Part shown: in pieces, positions 26,107 through 34,352 of the stretch
How the letters are laid out: each line of letters opens with the position of its first letter
Numbering within the stretch: the first letter of the stretch is position 1
DNA from: Acidobacteriota bacterium
Lineage (GTDB): Bacteria; Acidobacteriota; Blastocatellia; Pyrinomonadales; Pyrinomonadaceae
NCBI GenBank assembly: GCA_020200135.1
Contig: JAIVJI010000023.1
Span: 1 to 64,000, forward strand
Reading direction: 5' to 3'
DNA length: 64,000 nucleotides
Program-made: the position numbers and the translations under genes
The notes under the pieces: model-generated
What the model was told of the DNA's origin: nothing
Seen by the model: only the letters and a program-made list of their open reading frames with translations
Database searches by the model: none

Positions 26107-28536
26107 TCACTCCTGCCGCAGCGTGAGCAGCGGGTCAACCCGTGTCGCCCTCCGGGCTGGGACGTAGCAGGCGAGCAGCGCCACCAACGTCAGCAGGGTC
26201 GCGACGCCGGCGTAAGTCAACAGGTCGATCCTGCTCACCCCGTAGAGGAGGCTCTCCAGGACGCGTGTCAGCAGGAGCGCGATGGCGAGGCCGACCGCGA
26301 CGCCCACCAGTGTCAGCCGCAGGCCGTGACCCAGGATGAGCCAGAGCACGTTGCGCCCCCCGGCCCCGAGCGCCATGCGGATGCCGATCTCGTTCGTTCG
26401 CTGACTCACCGTGTAGCTCATCACGCCGTAGATGCCGACCGCCGCCAGGACTAGCGCCACCCCCGCGAACGTGCCCAGCAGGAGCAGCGTCAACCGCCGG
26501 CCGGACATCGCCTTGTCGGCCAGCGCGCGTGTCGTCAACACCTGCGAGACCGGTAGGTTCGAGTCGAGGCGGCGGATCTCGCCGCGGACACTGCCCGCGA
26601 GCGACTCGGGCACGACGCCGGTGCGGATCACGAGGCTGAGGAACGAGAGGGGCGGGTCGCCCCCCGGGTTGACGTAGGGGTAAAACGTCTCCTCAATCGT
26701 CTGGCCTTCGAAGCCGTCCTGCACCGTGTCGGCGGCTACTCCCACCACCGTCCTCCAAGGCCCCTCCGCGCTCGACCTGATCCGCTTGCCCACGGGGTCT
26801 TCGCCCCCGAAGAAGCGCCGGGCGAAGGCTTCGTTGACGATTAAGACCCCGCCCGTTTCCCATGTCTCCTGCTCGGTGAAGTATCGGCCCTTGACGAGCG
26901 GTATGCCCATCGCGCGGAAGAAGTCGGAGGTGACGATGTTCTGGCGGATGTGGGGCTCCTGCCCGGCGGGGGGGACGGGCTGATCCTCGACGAACACCGG
27001 GTCGGTGATGATCGGGCCGCGCAGCGGGAGAGACTGCGCCGCGCCGACCGCCGTCACGCCGGGTAGTGCCTTCACGTGCTCCAGCAGCTCGCGGAAGAAG
27101 TTGACCTTCTGCTGCGGCTCGCGGTAGCGGCGGGCCGGCAGCTTCATCTCCATCGTCAGGACGTTGTCGAGGCTGAACCCTGGCTTGATGCTGCTGAGGC
27201 GTGTATAGCTCCTGACGAGGAGGCCGGACGCGATCAGCAGCACGACCGCGATGGCGACCTCCGAGACGACCAGCAGGTTACGCAGCCGCCGGTGGCGGTG
27301 CCCCCTGCCGGCTCCCCGCCCGCCCTCTTTCAGCGTCGTAGAGAGATCGACTTTGGTGGTCGCCAGGGCCGGCGCGAGGCCGAAGACGAAGGCGGTCAGC
27401 AGCGTGACCAGCAGCGCGAAGCCCAGCACCGTCGCGTCTACGCCCACGTCTCCGAGGCGGGGGACCGCCTCCGGGTTGACGGCCAGTAGCGCCCGCACGC
27501 CGGAGTGTGCGAGCAGGAGCCCGAGGCCCGCCCCGAGCAGCGAGAGCACGAGGCTTTCCGTCAGCAGTTGGCGAATCACGCGACCCCTCGACGCGCCGAG
27601 CGCCGTGCGGATGCCGATCTCCCGCTCCCTCCAGACGGCCCGCGCCAGCAACAGGTTGGCGACGTTAAAGCAGGCGATGAGGAGGACGCAGGCGACCGCG
27701 CCGAGCAGGATGAGGAGGGCCGTCCGCGTCGTCTTCGGGACGACAAAGTGCTCCAGCGGGCGGAGGTCAACACCGTAAGGCTTGCCGTGCGTCTCGGGGA
27801 AGTCCTGCCTGAGCGTGCCCATGATCCGCTCCAAGTCGGCCCGCGCCTGCTCGACGGTGACGCCCGGTTTGAGGCGTGCGTTGACCTTGAGGTTGCGGCC
27901 CGGGTTGGAGCGCTCCTTCTGGTCGTCGGTCCGCAGCGGCATCCAGATGTTCGACCAGCCGACTTCCGGGTGCGCGAGCGCCGGCGGCATCACGCCTACG
28001 ACGGTCAAGTCCACCCCGTCGAGTAAAATGGGCTGGCCGATGGCATTCGGGTTCCCGCCGAAGCGTTGTTGCCAGAGTTCGTGGCTGATGACGACGACCC
28101 GCTGCCCCCCCGCGCGGTCGTCCTCGGGGAGGAATGCGCGCCCGTGGGCCGGCTGGAGTCCCATGACCGCGAAGTAGGACGAGGAGACGCGCATGACGCT
28201 GACGCGCACGGGTTCATCGCCGCCTTCGAGGTTCGGCTCCCAACTCGACACGCCCGCGATGTGCTCGAACACGGTGTTGCGGTCGCGCCACTCGGCGAAC
28301 GAGCGATAGGAGACCGGGATGGATCCCTCATCCGGCAGCGTCTCGCGCACGCCGACGATGCGCTCCGGGGAGCCGTACGGCAGGGGCCTGAGCAAGACGG
28401 CGTTGACCACGCTAAAGATGGCGGTGCTGGCGCCCACTCCCAGAGCGAGGGTGAGGACGATGACGAAGGTGACGCCCGGGTTCTTGAATATCATCCGGGC
28501 CCCGTAGCGTATGTCCTGCCAGAGAGTTCCGATCAT
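26107..28536 (-). CDS. ADOP-type ABC transporter permease (MacB/FtsX family)
   Basis: The 809-residue protein has two FtsX/MacB_PCD modules: LWQDIRYGARMIFKNPGVTFVIVLTLALGVGASTAIFS at the start, a periplasmic domain, a helix bundle, then a second periplasmic region and the closing NEIGIRMALGAGGRNV and YVPARRATRVDPLLTLRQE. This is the orphan duplicated-permease layout typical of Acidobacteriota, normally without an adjacent ATPase gene, and none is seen here. The ATG at 28536 has AGAGGAG upstream and is preferred to the GTG at 28551. Substrate is unknown. Confidence 0.92.
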   Translation of the reverse strand: MIGTLWQDIRYGARMIFKNPGVTFVIVLTLALGVGASTAIFSVVNAVLLRPLPYGSPERIVGVRETLPDEGSIPVSYRSFAEWRDRNTVFEHIAGVSSWEPNLEGGDEPVRVSVMRVSSSYFAVMGLQPAHGRAFLPEDDRAGGQRVVVISHELWQQRFGGNPNAIGQPILLDGVDLTVVGVMPPALAHPEVGWSNIWMPLRTDDQKERSNPGRNLKVNARLKPGVTVEQARADLERIMGTLRQDFPETHGKPYGVDLRPLEHFVVPKTTRTALLILLGAVACVLLIACFNVANLLLARAVWREREIGIRTALGASRGRVIRQLLTESLVLSLLGAGLGLLLAHSGVRALLAVNPEAVPRLGDVGVDATVLGFALLVTLLTAFVFGLAPALATTKVDLSTTLKEGGRGAGRGHRHRRLRNLLVVSEVAIAVVLLIASGLLVRSYTRLSSIKPGFSLDNVLTMEMKLPARRYREPQQKVNFFRELLEHVKALPGVTAVGAAQSLPLRGPIITDPVFVEDQPVPPAGQEPHIRQNIVTSDFFRAMGIPLVKGRYFTEQETWETGGVLIVNEAFARRFFGGEDPVGKRIRSSAEGPWRTVVGVAADTVQDGFEGQTIEETFYPYVNPGGDPPLSFLSLVIRTGVVPESLAGSVRGEIRRLDSNLPVSQVLTTRALADKAMSGRRLTLLLLGTFAGVALVLAAVGIYGVMSYTVSQRTNEIGIRMALGAGGRNVLWLILGHGLRLTLVGVAVGLAIALLLTRVLESLLYGVSRIDLLTYAGVATLLTLVALLACYVPARRATRVDPLLTLRQE

Positions 28537-28547
28537 TCCAACTCCTC

Positions 28548-28994
28548 TCACGTCAGCCGCCGTCGTAACTTTGTGGTCGCCGACGGATGTGTCGCCCTAC
28601 GTCGTTGGCGGCCCCGTACGGAGGCGCTCGCCCGGCCAGCTGGTAGCGTCAAACAGTGATTGATGAAAAAGCAGGCCGGGCCCGCCGGGTCCGTGCAATA
28701 CCCCACACGCGCCTCCCCGAACGCCCAGCTGTTGGCGTAAGGGCATATCTTCCCCAGCGCACGGATCGCGAGCGGGAGACGAGGCCAAATCAGCAAGATT
28801 CGCTTCTCCCCCGGAGGCATGTTCCGCAGGCTTTCCGGTATTGGATCGAGCAAAGCATGACGTGGCCTGTAGCCTCTTAGTGTGCAGAACTGGTAATAAG
28901 CCTCGAAGCCGAGGAAGATCAGAAATACGAAGGGCAGTTTTTCGGGGCGACTATACCGCATTTGCAGCCCCAGCCACTCGATTCTGCTCATCAT
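28548..28994 (-). CDS. Hypothetical protein upstream of the permease
   Basis: The 148-residue product begins MMSRIEWLGLQMRYSRPEKLPFVFLIFLGFEAYY, with one hydrophobic segment, and a GGAGGG site before the ATG. It ends 11 bases before the permease start, so an operon is likely. The last 40 residues are Arg/Ser-rich and may be out of the true frame. I do not recognise the family. Confidence 0.5.
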   Translation of the reverse strand: MMSRIEWLGLQMRYSRPEKLPFVFLIFLGFEAYYQFCTLRGYRPRHALLDPIPESLRNMPPGEKRILLIWPRLPLAIRALGKICPYANSWAFGEARVGYCTDPAGPACFFINHCLTLPAGRASASVRGRQRRRATHPSATTKLRRRLT

Positions 28995-29125
28995 AGTCTT
29001 CCCTCCACGGATACAGGAATATTACTGCACACTGCAAAACACCGTAAAGACTCAGGAGGTGATTCGCCCCGCGGACTGATTCGTCAAGCGCCACGTGGAT
29101 AAGGTGGGGTGATAAGATTTCATCG

Positions 29126-29302
29126 ATGAACGAGCGCCAGCAGTCTCACATCGACTACTACCTCCAGCGCGTTGAATACTGGAAGGGCCGCAAGCCCGCC
29201 TATTCGACAGCGAGGCTGCTGGCCGCCAGGGATGCCGACGAGGCACACCCGCTACGGACCGAGGAGGAGGCGACAGAGGTCGTCGAGGGCAGTGTTCTAT
29301 GA
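29126..29302 (+). CDS. Small hypothetical protein (58 residues)
   Basis: The frame reads MNERQQSHIDYYLQRVEYWKG and ends EEEATEVVEGSVL. It is charged and soluble, with a helix-like middle. No strong ribosome binding site was seen and the family is not recognised. The stop lies 21 bases before the left end of an IS481-type element, so the gene may have been longer in its ancestral form. Confidence 0.4.
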   Translation: MNERQQSHIDYYLQRVEYWKGRKPAYSTARLLAARDADEAHPLRTEEEATEVVEGSVL

Positions 29303-29323
29303 AAGGGGCATGTCAAGATAAAA

Positions 29324-30240
29324 TGTGGGTATCACCAACATCGTTTCAATGCTAGGCTGAGGAATGAGCGATGTTGAGCGGCAAATTCAGGCGCGCCTCA
29401 TTTGGGTTCGACTCTACGCCAGCACGGCAGACGCCGGCCTGGTCTGCCGCCGCTGCGGCATCTCCCGCCCGACTCTCAGGAAGTGGTGGCGACGCTTCCA
29501 GGCTCACGGCGAGGAGGGGCTGCGCGAGCACTCCCGCCGCCCCCACAAGACTCCCGCCCCGAAAGTCACTTCACAATATGAAGAGTTGATCCTGAAGTTG
29601 TGCCGGGAGCGCAACCTCGGGGCCAAGCGCATCCAGGCCGAGTTACTACGGCACCACCGCTGGCGTGTCTCGACGGCGACGATCTGGAAGGTGCTCGGCC
29701 GTCACAGCGTCGCCCCACTACGCCGTCATCGCCAGCCCCGCCGCGCCGGTGCGCTACAGCAAGGCGGTGCCCGGTGAGCGCGTCCAGATGGATACCTGCA
29801 AGATCGCTCCTCGCATCTACCAGTACACGGCCATTGATGATTGCACCAGATTCCGCGTGCTCGGCATCTACCCACGCCGCACGGCCAGCAACAGTGTCCA
29901 CTTCCTGGAAGCTCGGATGCTCGACGAGTTCCCGTTCCCCATTCAGCGCATCCAGACTGACCGCGGCGGTGAGTTCTTCGGGCTAGAGTTCCAGCAGGTG
30001 ATGCGCCGCAACCTCATCAAGTTCCGGCCGAACCGCCCCGGCGCGCCGCACCTCAACGGGAAAGTGGAGCGGTCACAGCAGACGGATAAGGTCGAGTTCT
30101 ACCCGATGGTTGACTTGGCGGATGCGGAGCTGGCGCTGCGGCTGGAGGAATGGCAGTTCGATTACAACTGGCACCGGCCGCACAGCTCGCTCGGCGGCAA
30201 GACCCCTGTTGAGCGCTGCTGCGAGTTGACCCTGCGCCGC
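29324..30240 (+). mobile_element. IS481-type element, right end lost to an IS701 insertion
   Basis: The left end is TGTGGGTATCACCAACATCG at 29324, identical for 31 bases to the end at 326-296. The right part runs into the C-terminal codons of an IS701-type transposase near 30240, so the element is truncated. Two related copies 29 kb apart show recent activity of this family in the genome. Confidence 0.65.
29364..30240 (+). pseudogene. IS481-type transposase, frameshifted and truncated
   Basis: The N-terminal frame from 29364 has the helix-turn-helix (CRRCGISRPTLRKWWRRF) and runs to APLRRHRQPRR. Homology then continues in the +1 frame (PVRYSKAVPGERVQMDT), which carries the rve core: Asp in TAIDDCTRF, Asp in QTDRGGEFFG and Glu in HLNGKVERS, then NWHRPHSSLGGKTP. 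The shift lies near 29743 and would need one base removed, unlike most other breaks in this window. The last codons merge into the neighbouring IS701 element. Very likely inactive. Confidence 0.78.
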
Positions 30241-30334
30241 CACCGCGACCAACTCACTACGTGCTCTTGCTCCGGTATCCTCCCCCACACCAGCCACCAC
30301 AGCAGCCGTCTGACTTCCGGCACCGTCAGCGGGA

Positions 30335-31591
30335 TCAGCGCCTCCGCCTCGCCCTGCGCCCCAGACGCTTTCTTCTTGCGGCCGCGGCGTCGAGCACCCT
30401 CTTTTTTTCTGCCTCACGCCGGGCCGCCTCCGCCCGCGTCGCCGTCAGGTATGCGTGCGCCAGTAAGCAAAGCGTGACGTGTCGGTACCACCCGTGCCAA
30501 CTCCTGACCTCATACTGGTCGAGCCCGATCTCGCCCTTCGCCGTCTCGAAGCTCTCCTCGATGGCCCACCGCGCGCCAGCCACCCTGACCATCTCCTCCA
30601 GCGTTGTCTCCGCGTCGGCGTAGACGACGTAGTAAGCCATCTCCGCCGGCTCGCCGATCTTGCGCCGCACCAGCAGCCATCGCCGCCGCTCGCCCAGCAG
30701 GAAGCTGAGCAACTCGACCCCCGCCCACTCGTAGAGCCGCTCGCCCTTAGCGCCCGCCCTGCAACTGAGCACCGCCCAAGCCTCTTCCGGGATCATCCCG
30801 ACGACCGCCTTGACCCGATGCTGCCTGAAGTCGAGCCAGACATACTCATCCGACCCGACCGCGATACAGTAGGAGACTTCCTGCTCTTCGAGCCACACCC
30901 GCAGCCGCCGGTCCCGGCCGTAGACCTCGTCGCCGGTGACCCACTTGAACGGCACGCCCGCCGCCATCGCGCGCGCAATCATTCTCCTGGCCAGCCGCGG
31001 CTTGGTCGCGAACTCTACGCCGTCGGGCACGCCCGCCTCGACCCTGCGCCCGACGTTGCCGGCCCACTCCTTCGGCAAGTACAACTCGCGGTCGATGAAG
31101 GTGCGCCCCTCGGATGTGGCGTAAGCCAGGAAGACGCCGACCTGGCAGTTCTCGATGCGCCCGGCCGTGCCCGAGTACTGGCGCTGCACGCCGGCACTCT
31201 TCGTGCCCTTCTTCAAAAACCCCGTCTCGTCAACGACTAAGACGGCATCTTCGGAGCCGAGGTGCTCGACCACGTATGAGCGCAGGTCGTCGCGCACTTC
31301 ATCGGCAGACCACTCGGCGCGCCCCAGTAGGTGCTGCACGCCGTAAGGAGTCTCGTCGCCGGCCTCCTCGGCTAACTGCCAGCCGTTCTTGCGCTCGACC
31401 GGCGAGATCAGTCCGCGCAGGTAGGCCGTGGCGCGCTCGCGCGATTCGGAGCGCGGGAAGCGGCCGCGGATGCGCTCGGCGACGGCCTCAAGTCCTTGCG
31501 CCCAACGCTTGGCTTCTTCGACTGCTGCTTTGCTTTCATCAGTCCGTTGCGTCATCATGCCCTCCGCTAGGAGGGGAGCATAGCAGCTCAT
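30335..31591 (-). CDS. IS701-family transposase with a possible -1 frameshift site
   Basis: The 418-residue zero-frame product has the IS701 signature VVDETGFLKKGTKSAGVQRQYS, a second Asp in VTGDEVYG and Glu in RWAIEESFETAKGEIGLDQYE. It ends early after EKKRVLDAAAARRKR. The usual IS701 C-terminus (LIPLTVPEVRRLLWWLVWG, WSRWRRR) is present in the -1 frame and runs to a stop at 30162. The frames separate at A AAA AAG (minus strand, about 30400-30409), a classic -1 slippery heptamer, so the full protein could arise by programmed slippage; a missing A in a seven-A run is the simpler alternative. A later Met (MMTQRTDES) is a possible start. Confidence 0.82.
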   Translation of the reverse strand: MSCYAPLLAEGMMTQRTDESKAAVEEAKRWAQGLEAVAERIRGRFPRSESRERATAYLRGLISPVERKNGWQLAEEAGDETPYGVQHLLGRAEWSADEVRDDLRSYVVEHLGSEDAVLVVDETGFLKKGTKSAGVQRQYSGTAGRIENCQVGVFLAYATSEGRTFIDRELYLPKEWAGNVGRRVEAGVPDGVEFATKPRLARRMIARAMAAGVPFKWVTGDEVYGRDRRLRVWLEEQEVSYCIAVGSDEYVWLDFRQHRVKAVVGMIPEEAWAVLSCRAGAKGERLYEWAGVELLSFLLGERRRWLLVRRKIGEPAEMAYYVVYADAETTLEEMVRVAGARWAIEESFETAKGEIGLDQYEVRSWHGWYRHVTLCLLAHAYLTATRAEAARREAEKKRVLDAAAARRKRLGRRARRRR

Positions 31592-31612
31592 TTATCTACA
31601 ACTGTAGTATTA

Positions 31613-32467
31613 GAGCGTCTAACAAAACCTTAATTCGCCATGTAGAATTTCTGCATGGCGAAGCAATTGATAACTGATGAGCTGTGGGCGGCCGTCGAAC
31701 CTCTGCTCCCGCCCGAGCCCGAGAAGTCCCGCGGCGGGAGGCCGCGCATCCCGAACCGTGACGTGCTCCGAGGCATCCTCTTCGTACTCTCCACAGGCTT
31801 GCCGTGGGAGTATCTGCCGCCCGAGATGGGCTGCGGCTCAGGCATGACCTGCTGGCGCAGGCTCCGTGAGTGGCACGAGGCCGGCGTCTGGCGCCGACTA
31901 CACCAAGCCTTGCTCGACCATTTAGGCGAGGCCGACAGAATCGACTGGTCACGCGCCGCGCTCGACTCATCGAGCGTGCCCGCGGAAAAGGGGGCTGTGA
32001 AGCCGGGGCGAATCCGACGGATCGCGGCAAATCGGGCACGAAACGCCATGTGGTCGTGGACCGGCAAGGCATCCCGCTCGCGGTGACTTTGTCGGCCGCC
32101 AACGTCCATGACTCGCGCATGATGTTGGAGACGGTCGATGCCATCGAGCCGATCAAGCGCCCGGTGGGCCGCCCGCGTAAGCGTCCCGCGAAGCTGCACG
32201 CCGACAAGGCATACGACTCGAAGCCGCTGCGCGAGGAGTTGCGCAAGCGGGGCATCACGCCGCGCATCGCCCGGCGTGGCATCGAGAGTAGCGAGCGGCT
32301 CGGCAGACACCGGTGGGTGGTCGAGCGCACGCTCTCCTGGCTGAATCGCTACCGTCGCCTGCGCGTCCGGTACGAGCGGCGGGCGGACATGCACCTGGCG
32401 TTCTTGCACATCGGCTGCGCGCTGATCTGTTGGAACTTTATCAACCATTAAGTTTTGTTAGGCGCTC
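31613..32467 (+). mobile_element. Complete IS5-family (IS427-like) insertion sequence
   Basis: The 855-base element is bounded by imperfect inverted repeats: GAGCGTCTAACAAAACCTTA at the left and, inverted, GAGCGCCTAACAAAACTTAA at the right. A 3-base direct repeat TTA flanks it at 31610-31612 and 32468-32470, the target duplication. One two-frame transposase gene fills it. The clear ends and duplication indicate a recent, intact insertion next to the IS701 gene. Confidence 0.88.
31655..32451 (+). CDS. IS427-type transposase made from two overlapping frames
   Basis: The upstream frame starts at 31655 (MAKQLITDELWAAVEPLLPP), contains the DUF4096-like N-terminal domain and RAALDSSSVPAEKG with the first catalytic Asp. 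The downstream frame continues as GCEAGANPTDRGKSGTKRHV, with Asp in HADKAYDSK and Glu in HRWVVERTLSWLNRYRRL. They join at GAA AAG GGG GGC, where a -1 shift on the A-G run gives one product of about 265 residues. Programmed frameshifting at this point is normal for the IS427 group, so this is probably a working gene and not a broken one. Confidence 0.88.
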
Positions 32468-32701
32468 TTAGTCGCCGACTACCATCAAATATTATTGACA
32501 TCCTAATCGGCCACCTGCGGGGGCTACTGGGGGGCCTGATGTCCGCAAGAGAATTTACGGCCGCGCGCATGACAATGTTCGGGGATGCGGTCGGCCGCCT
32601 AAGCGTCACAACAAATAACCCTCATCGCGTTCACAGGGAGGATGGCAGTTACGTCGCCGTTTTTGGGTTAACTCCGCCCTGCGGTTTCGTCACCCGTTTG
32701 T

Positions 32702-33963
32702 TCACGCCTCTCCCGACGCTCTCACTTCAAAGTCCATCGCGTCCATGTCGTCGTCGCCGGCTACGGGCTGGCCGAGCAGTTTGAGCCACAGGAAGCCGGC
32801 CGTCCCCCCCAGCAGGGACGCGAGTAGGATGGCCATCTTCGAGGCGTTGACGACCTCCGCCCCGCCTGCGAAGGCGAGGTTCGTGATGAAGATAGACATC
32901 GTGAAGCCGATCCCGCCCAGGAGCCCCGCGCCGAAGACGTGCCTCCAGCTCAGGTCGAACGGCAGGCGGCAGACGCCGGCCGCCACCGCGACGAAACTCA
33001 GAAGCGTGATCCCGACCGGCTTGCCGATTAAGAGCCCGAAAATAATCCCCAGACTGTTGCTCGCCGTCAGACCCTGGAGCGCGCCCGCACCGACGACGAT
33101 GGCCGTGTTCGCCAGCGCGAAGACGGGGAGGATAAGGAAGGCCACGGGCTTGTGCAGGAAGTGTTCGAGCCGGTGCGAGGGCGACTCCTCGTCGTCCTCC
33201 TTGCCCGTGAACGGGATGGCGAAGGCCAGCAAGACGCCGGCGATTGTCGCGTGCACCCCGGACTTCAACATCAGGAACCACATCAGAGCACCGCCCAGGA
33301 GGTACGGCAGCAGGCTCATCACCCGCAGGCGGTTGAGGGCGACGAGCAGGCCGAAGACGGCGAGCGCGCCGAACAGATACGCGAGCGACATCTCCACCGT
33401 GTAAAAGACGGCGATGACGATAATGGCGCCGAGGTCGTCCATGACGGCCAGCGCCGTGAGGAATACTTTCAGGGATGCCGGCACGCGGCTCCCCAGGAGG
33501 GCGAGCACGCCGAGGGCGAAGGCAATGTCGGTGGCCATCGGGATGCCGACGCCGGCCTGCGTCGGCGTCCCCGCGTTGAGGGAGAAGTGAACCAGCGCGG
33601 GCAAGGCTATGCCGCCCACCGCGGCGACGATGGGCAACAAGGCGTTGCTGAAGTCGGACAGCTCGCCGACGTAGAGCTCGCGCTCGAGTTCCAGCCCGAT
33701 GAAGAGGAAAAGACGGCCATCAGCGCGTCATTGATCCAGTGCTCAAGGCTGAGCGGGCCGACGTAGACGTGCCAAAGGCTGAGGTAGCCCTCCCCGGCAG
33801 CAGAGTTCGTGACGGCGAGCGACACGGCAGTGCAGGCGATGAGCAGCACGCCGCTCGACTTCTCCGAGTCGAAGAAGTTTCTGAAAGTCCTCGACAGTCT
33901 TCTTTTTACGATGGGCATCTTCTGTGTTAACTGGACACGTAGCCCTGCGGACACACCACGCAT
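32702..33963 (-). pseudogene. nhaA: Na+/H+ antiporter NhaA, interrupted by a 1-base frameshift
   Basis: The first part from 33963 encodes the NhaA N-terminus (FFDSEKSSGVLLIACTAVSLAVTNS, HWINDALMAVF). The frame fails at the four-A run 33708-33711; one more A on the plus strand gives VFFLFIGLELERELYVGEL and joins the second part, which holds ALPALVHFSLNAGTPTQAGVGIPMATDIAFALGVLALLG, including the functional TDIAFALG segment, and LKVFLTALAVMDDLGAI with the paired Asp residues used for ion exchange. The product would be an inner-membrane antiporter of about 420 residues. Sequence error is as likely as true inactivation. Confidence 0.85.
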
Positions 33964-34010
33964 AGGACGGACCTAGCCATCTAAAGTCTTGCCGATCACA
34001 TCCGCCGCCG

Positions 34011-34352
34011 TCACAACCGCTTCTGTGCGCTATGGCTGTCTACGGCCATTATTACTACGGAGAGCAGCATTACAAATAGCAGGACGAGCACGGCGTGGTC
34101 GGGGTTCATGCCCCGCCCGAAGGCGAGGAGTAGGAGCGAGACGGCGACGACCGCGATCCCGGCCGCGACGAGGTCTCGCCCGGCCACGCGGTTGACCGCG
34201 TACCAGACCTTCTCGTCCGACAAGGTCTTTTCCGTCCGGCAGCCGTACCACGAGTTCGGCCGCACACGCCCGCGGAGCAGGGGGACGCCGAGGCCGACGA
34301 ACAGGAGCCCGACCGCCGTAAAGAGGAGAGCCGCCGCGACGACCTCATTCAT
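34011..34352 (-). CDS. SdpI-family membrane protein
   Basis: The 113-residue product begins MNEVVAAALLFTAVG after an AGGGGG site. It has three hydrophobic segments and the family signature PNSWYGCRTEKTLSDEKVWYAVNRVAGR. SdpI is the immunity protein against the SdpC toxin in Bacillus, but most homologues are of unknown role. Its start overlaps the end of the histidine kinase gene by 8 bases, so the two are coupled. Confidence 0.82.
   Translation of the reverse strand: MNEVVAAALLFTAVGLLFVGLGVPLLRGRVRPNSWYGCRTEKTLSDEKVWYAVNRVAGRDLVAAGIAVVAVSLLLLAFGRGMNPDHAVLVLLFVMLLSVVIMAVDSHSAQKRL

Noticed and set aside
31655-32451. Treating the IS427 transposase as a pseudogene
   Set aside because: The two-frame arrangement with an A-G slippery join is normal for this group, and the element ends and target duplication are intact.
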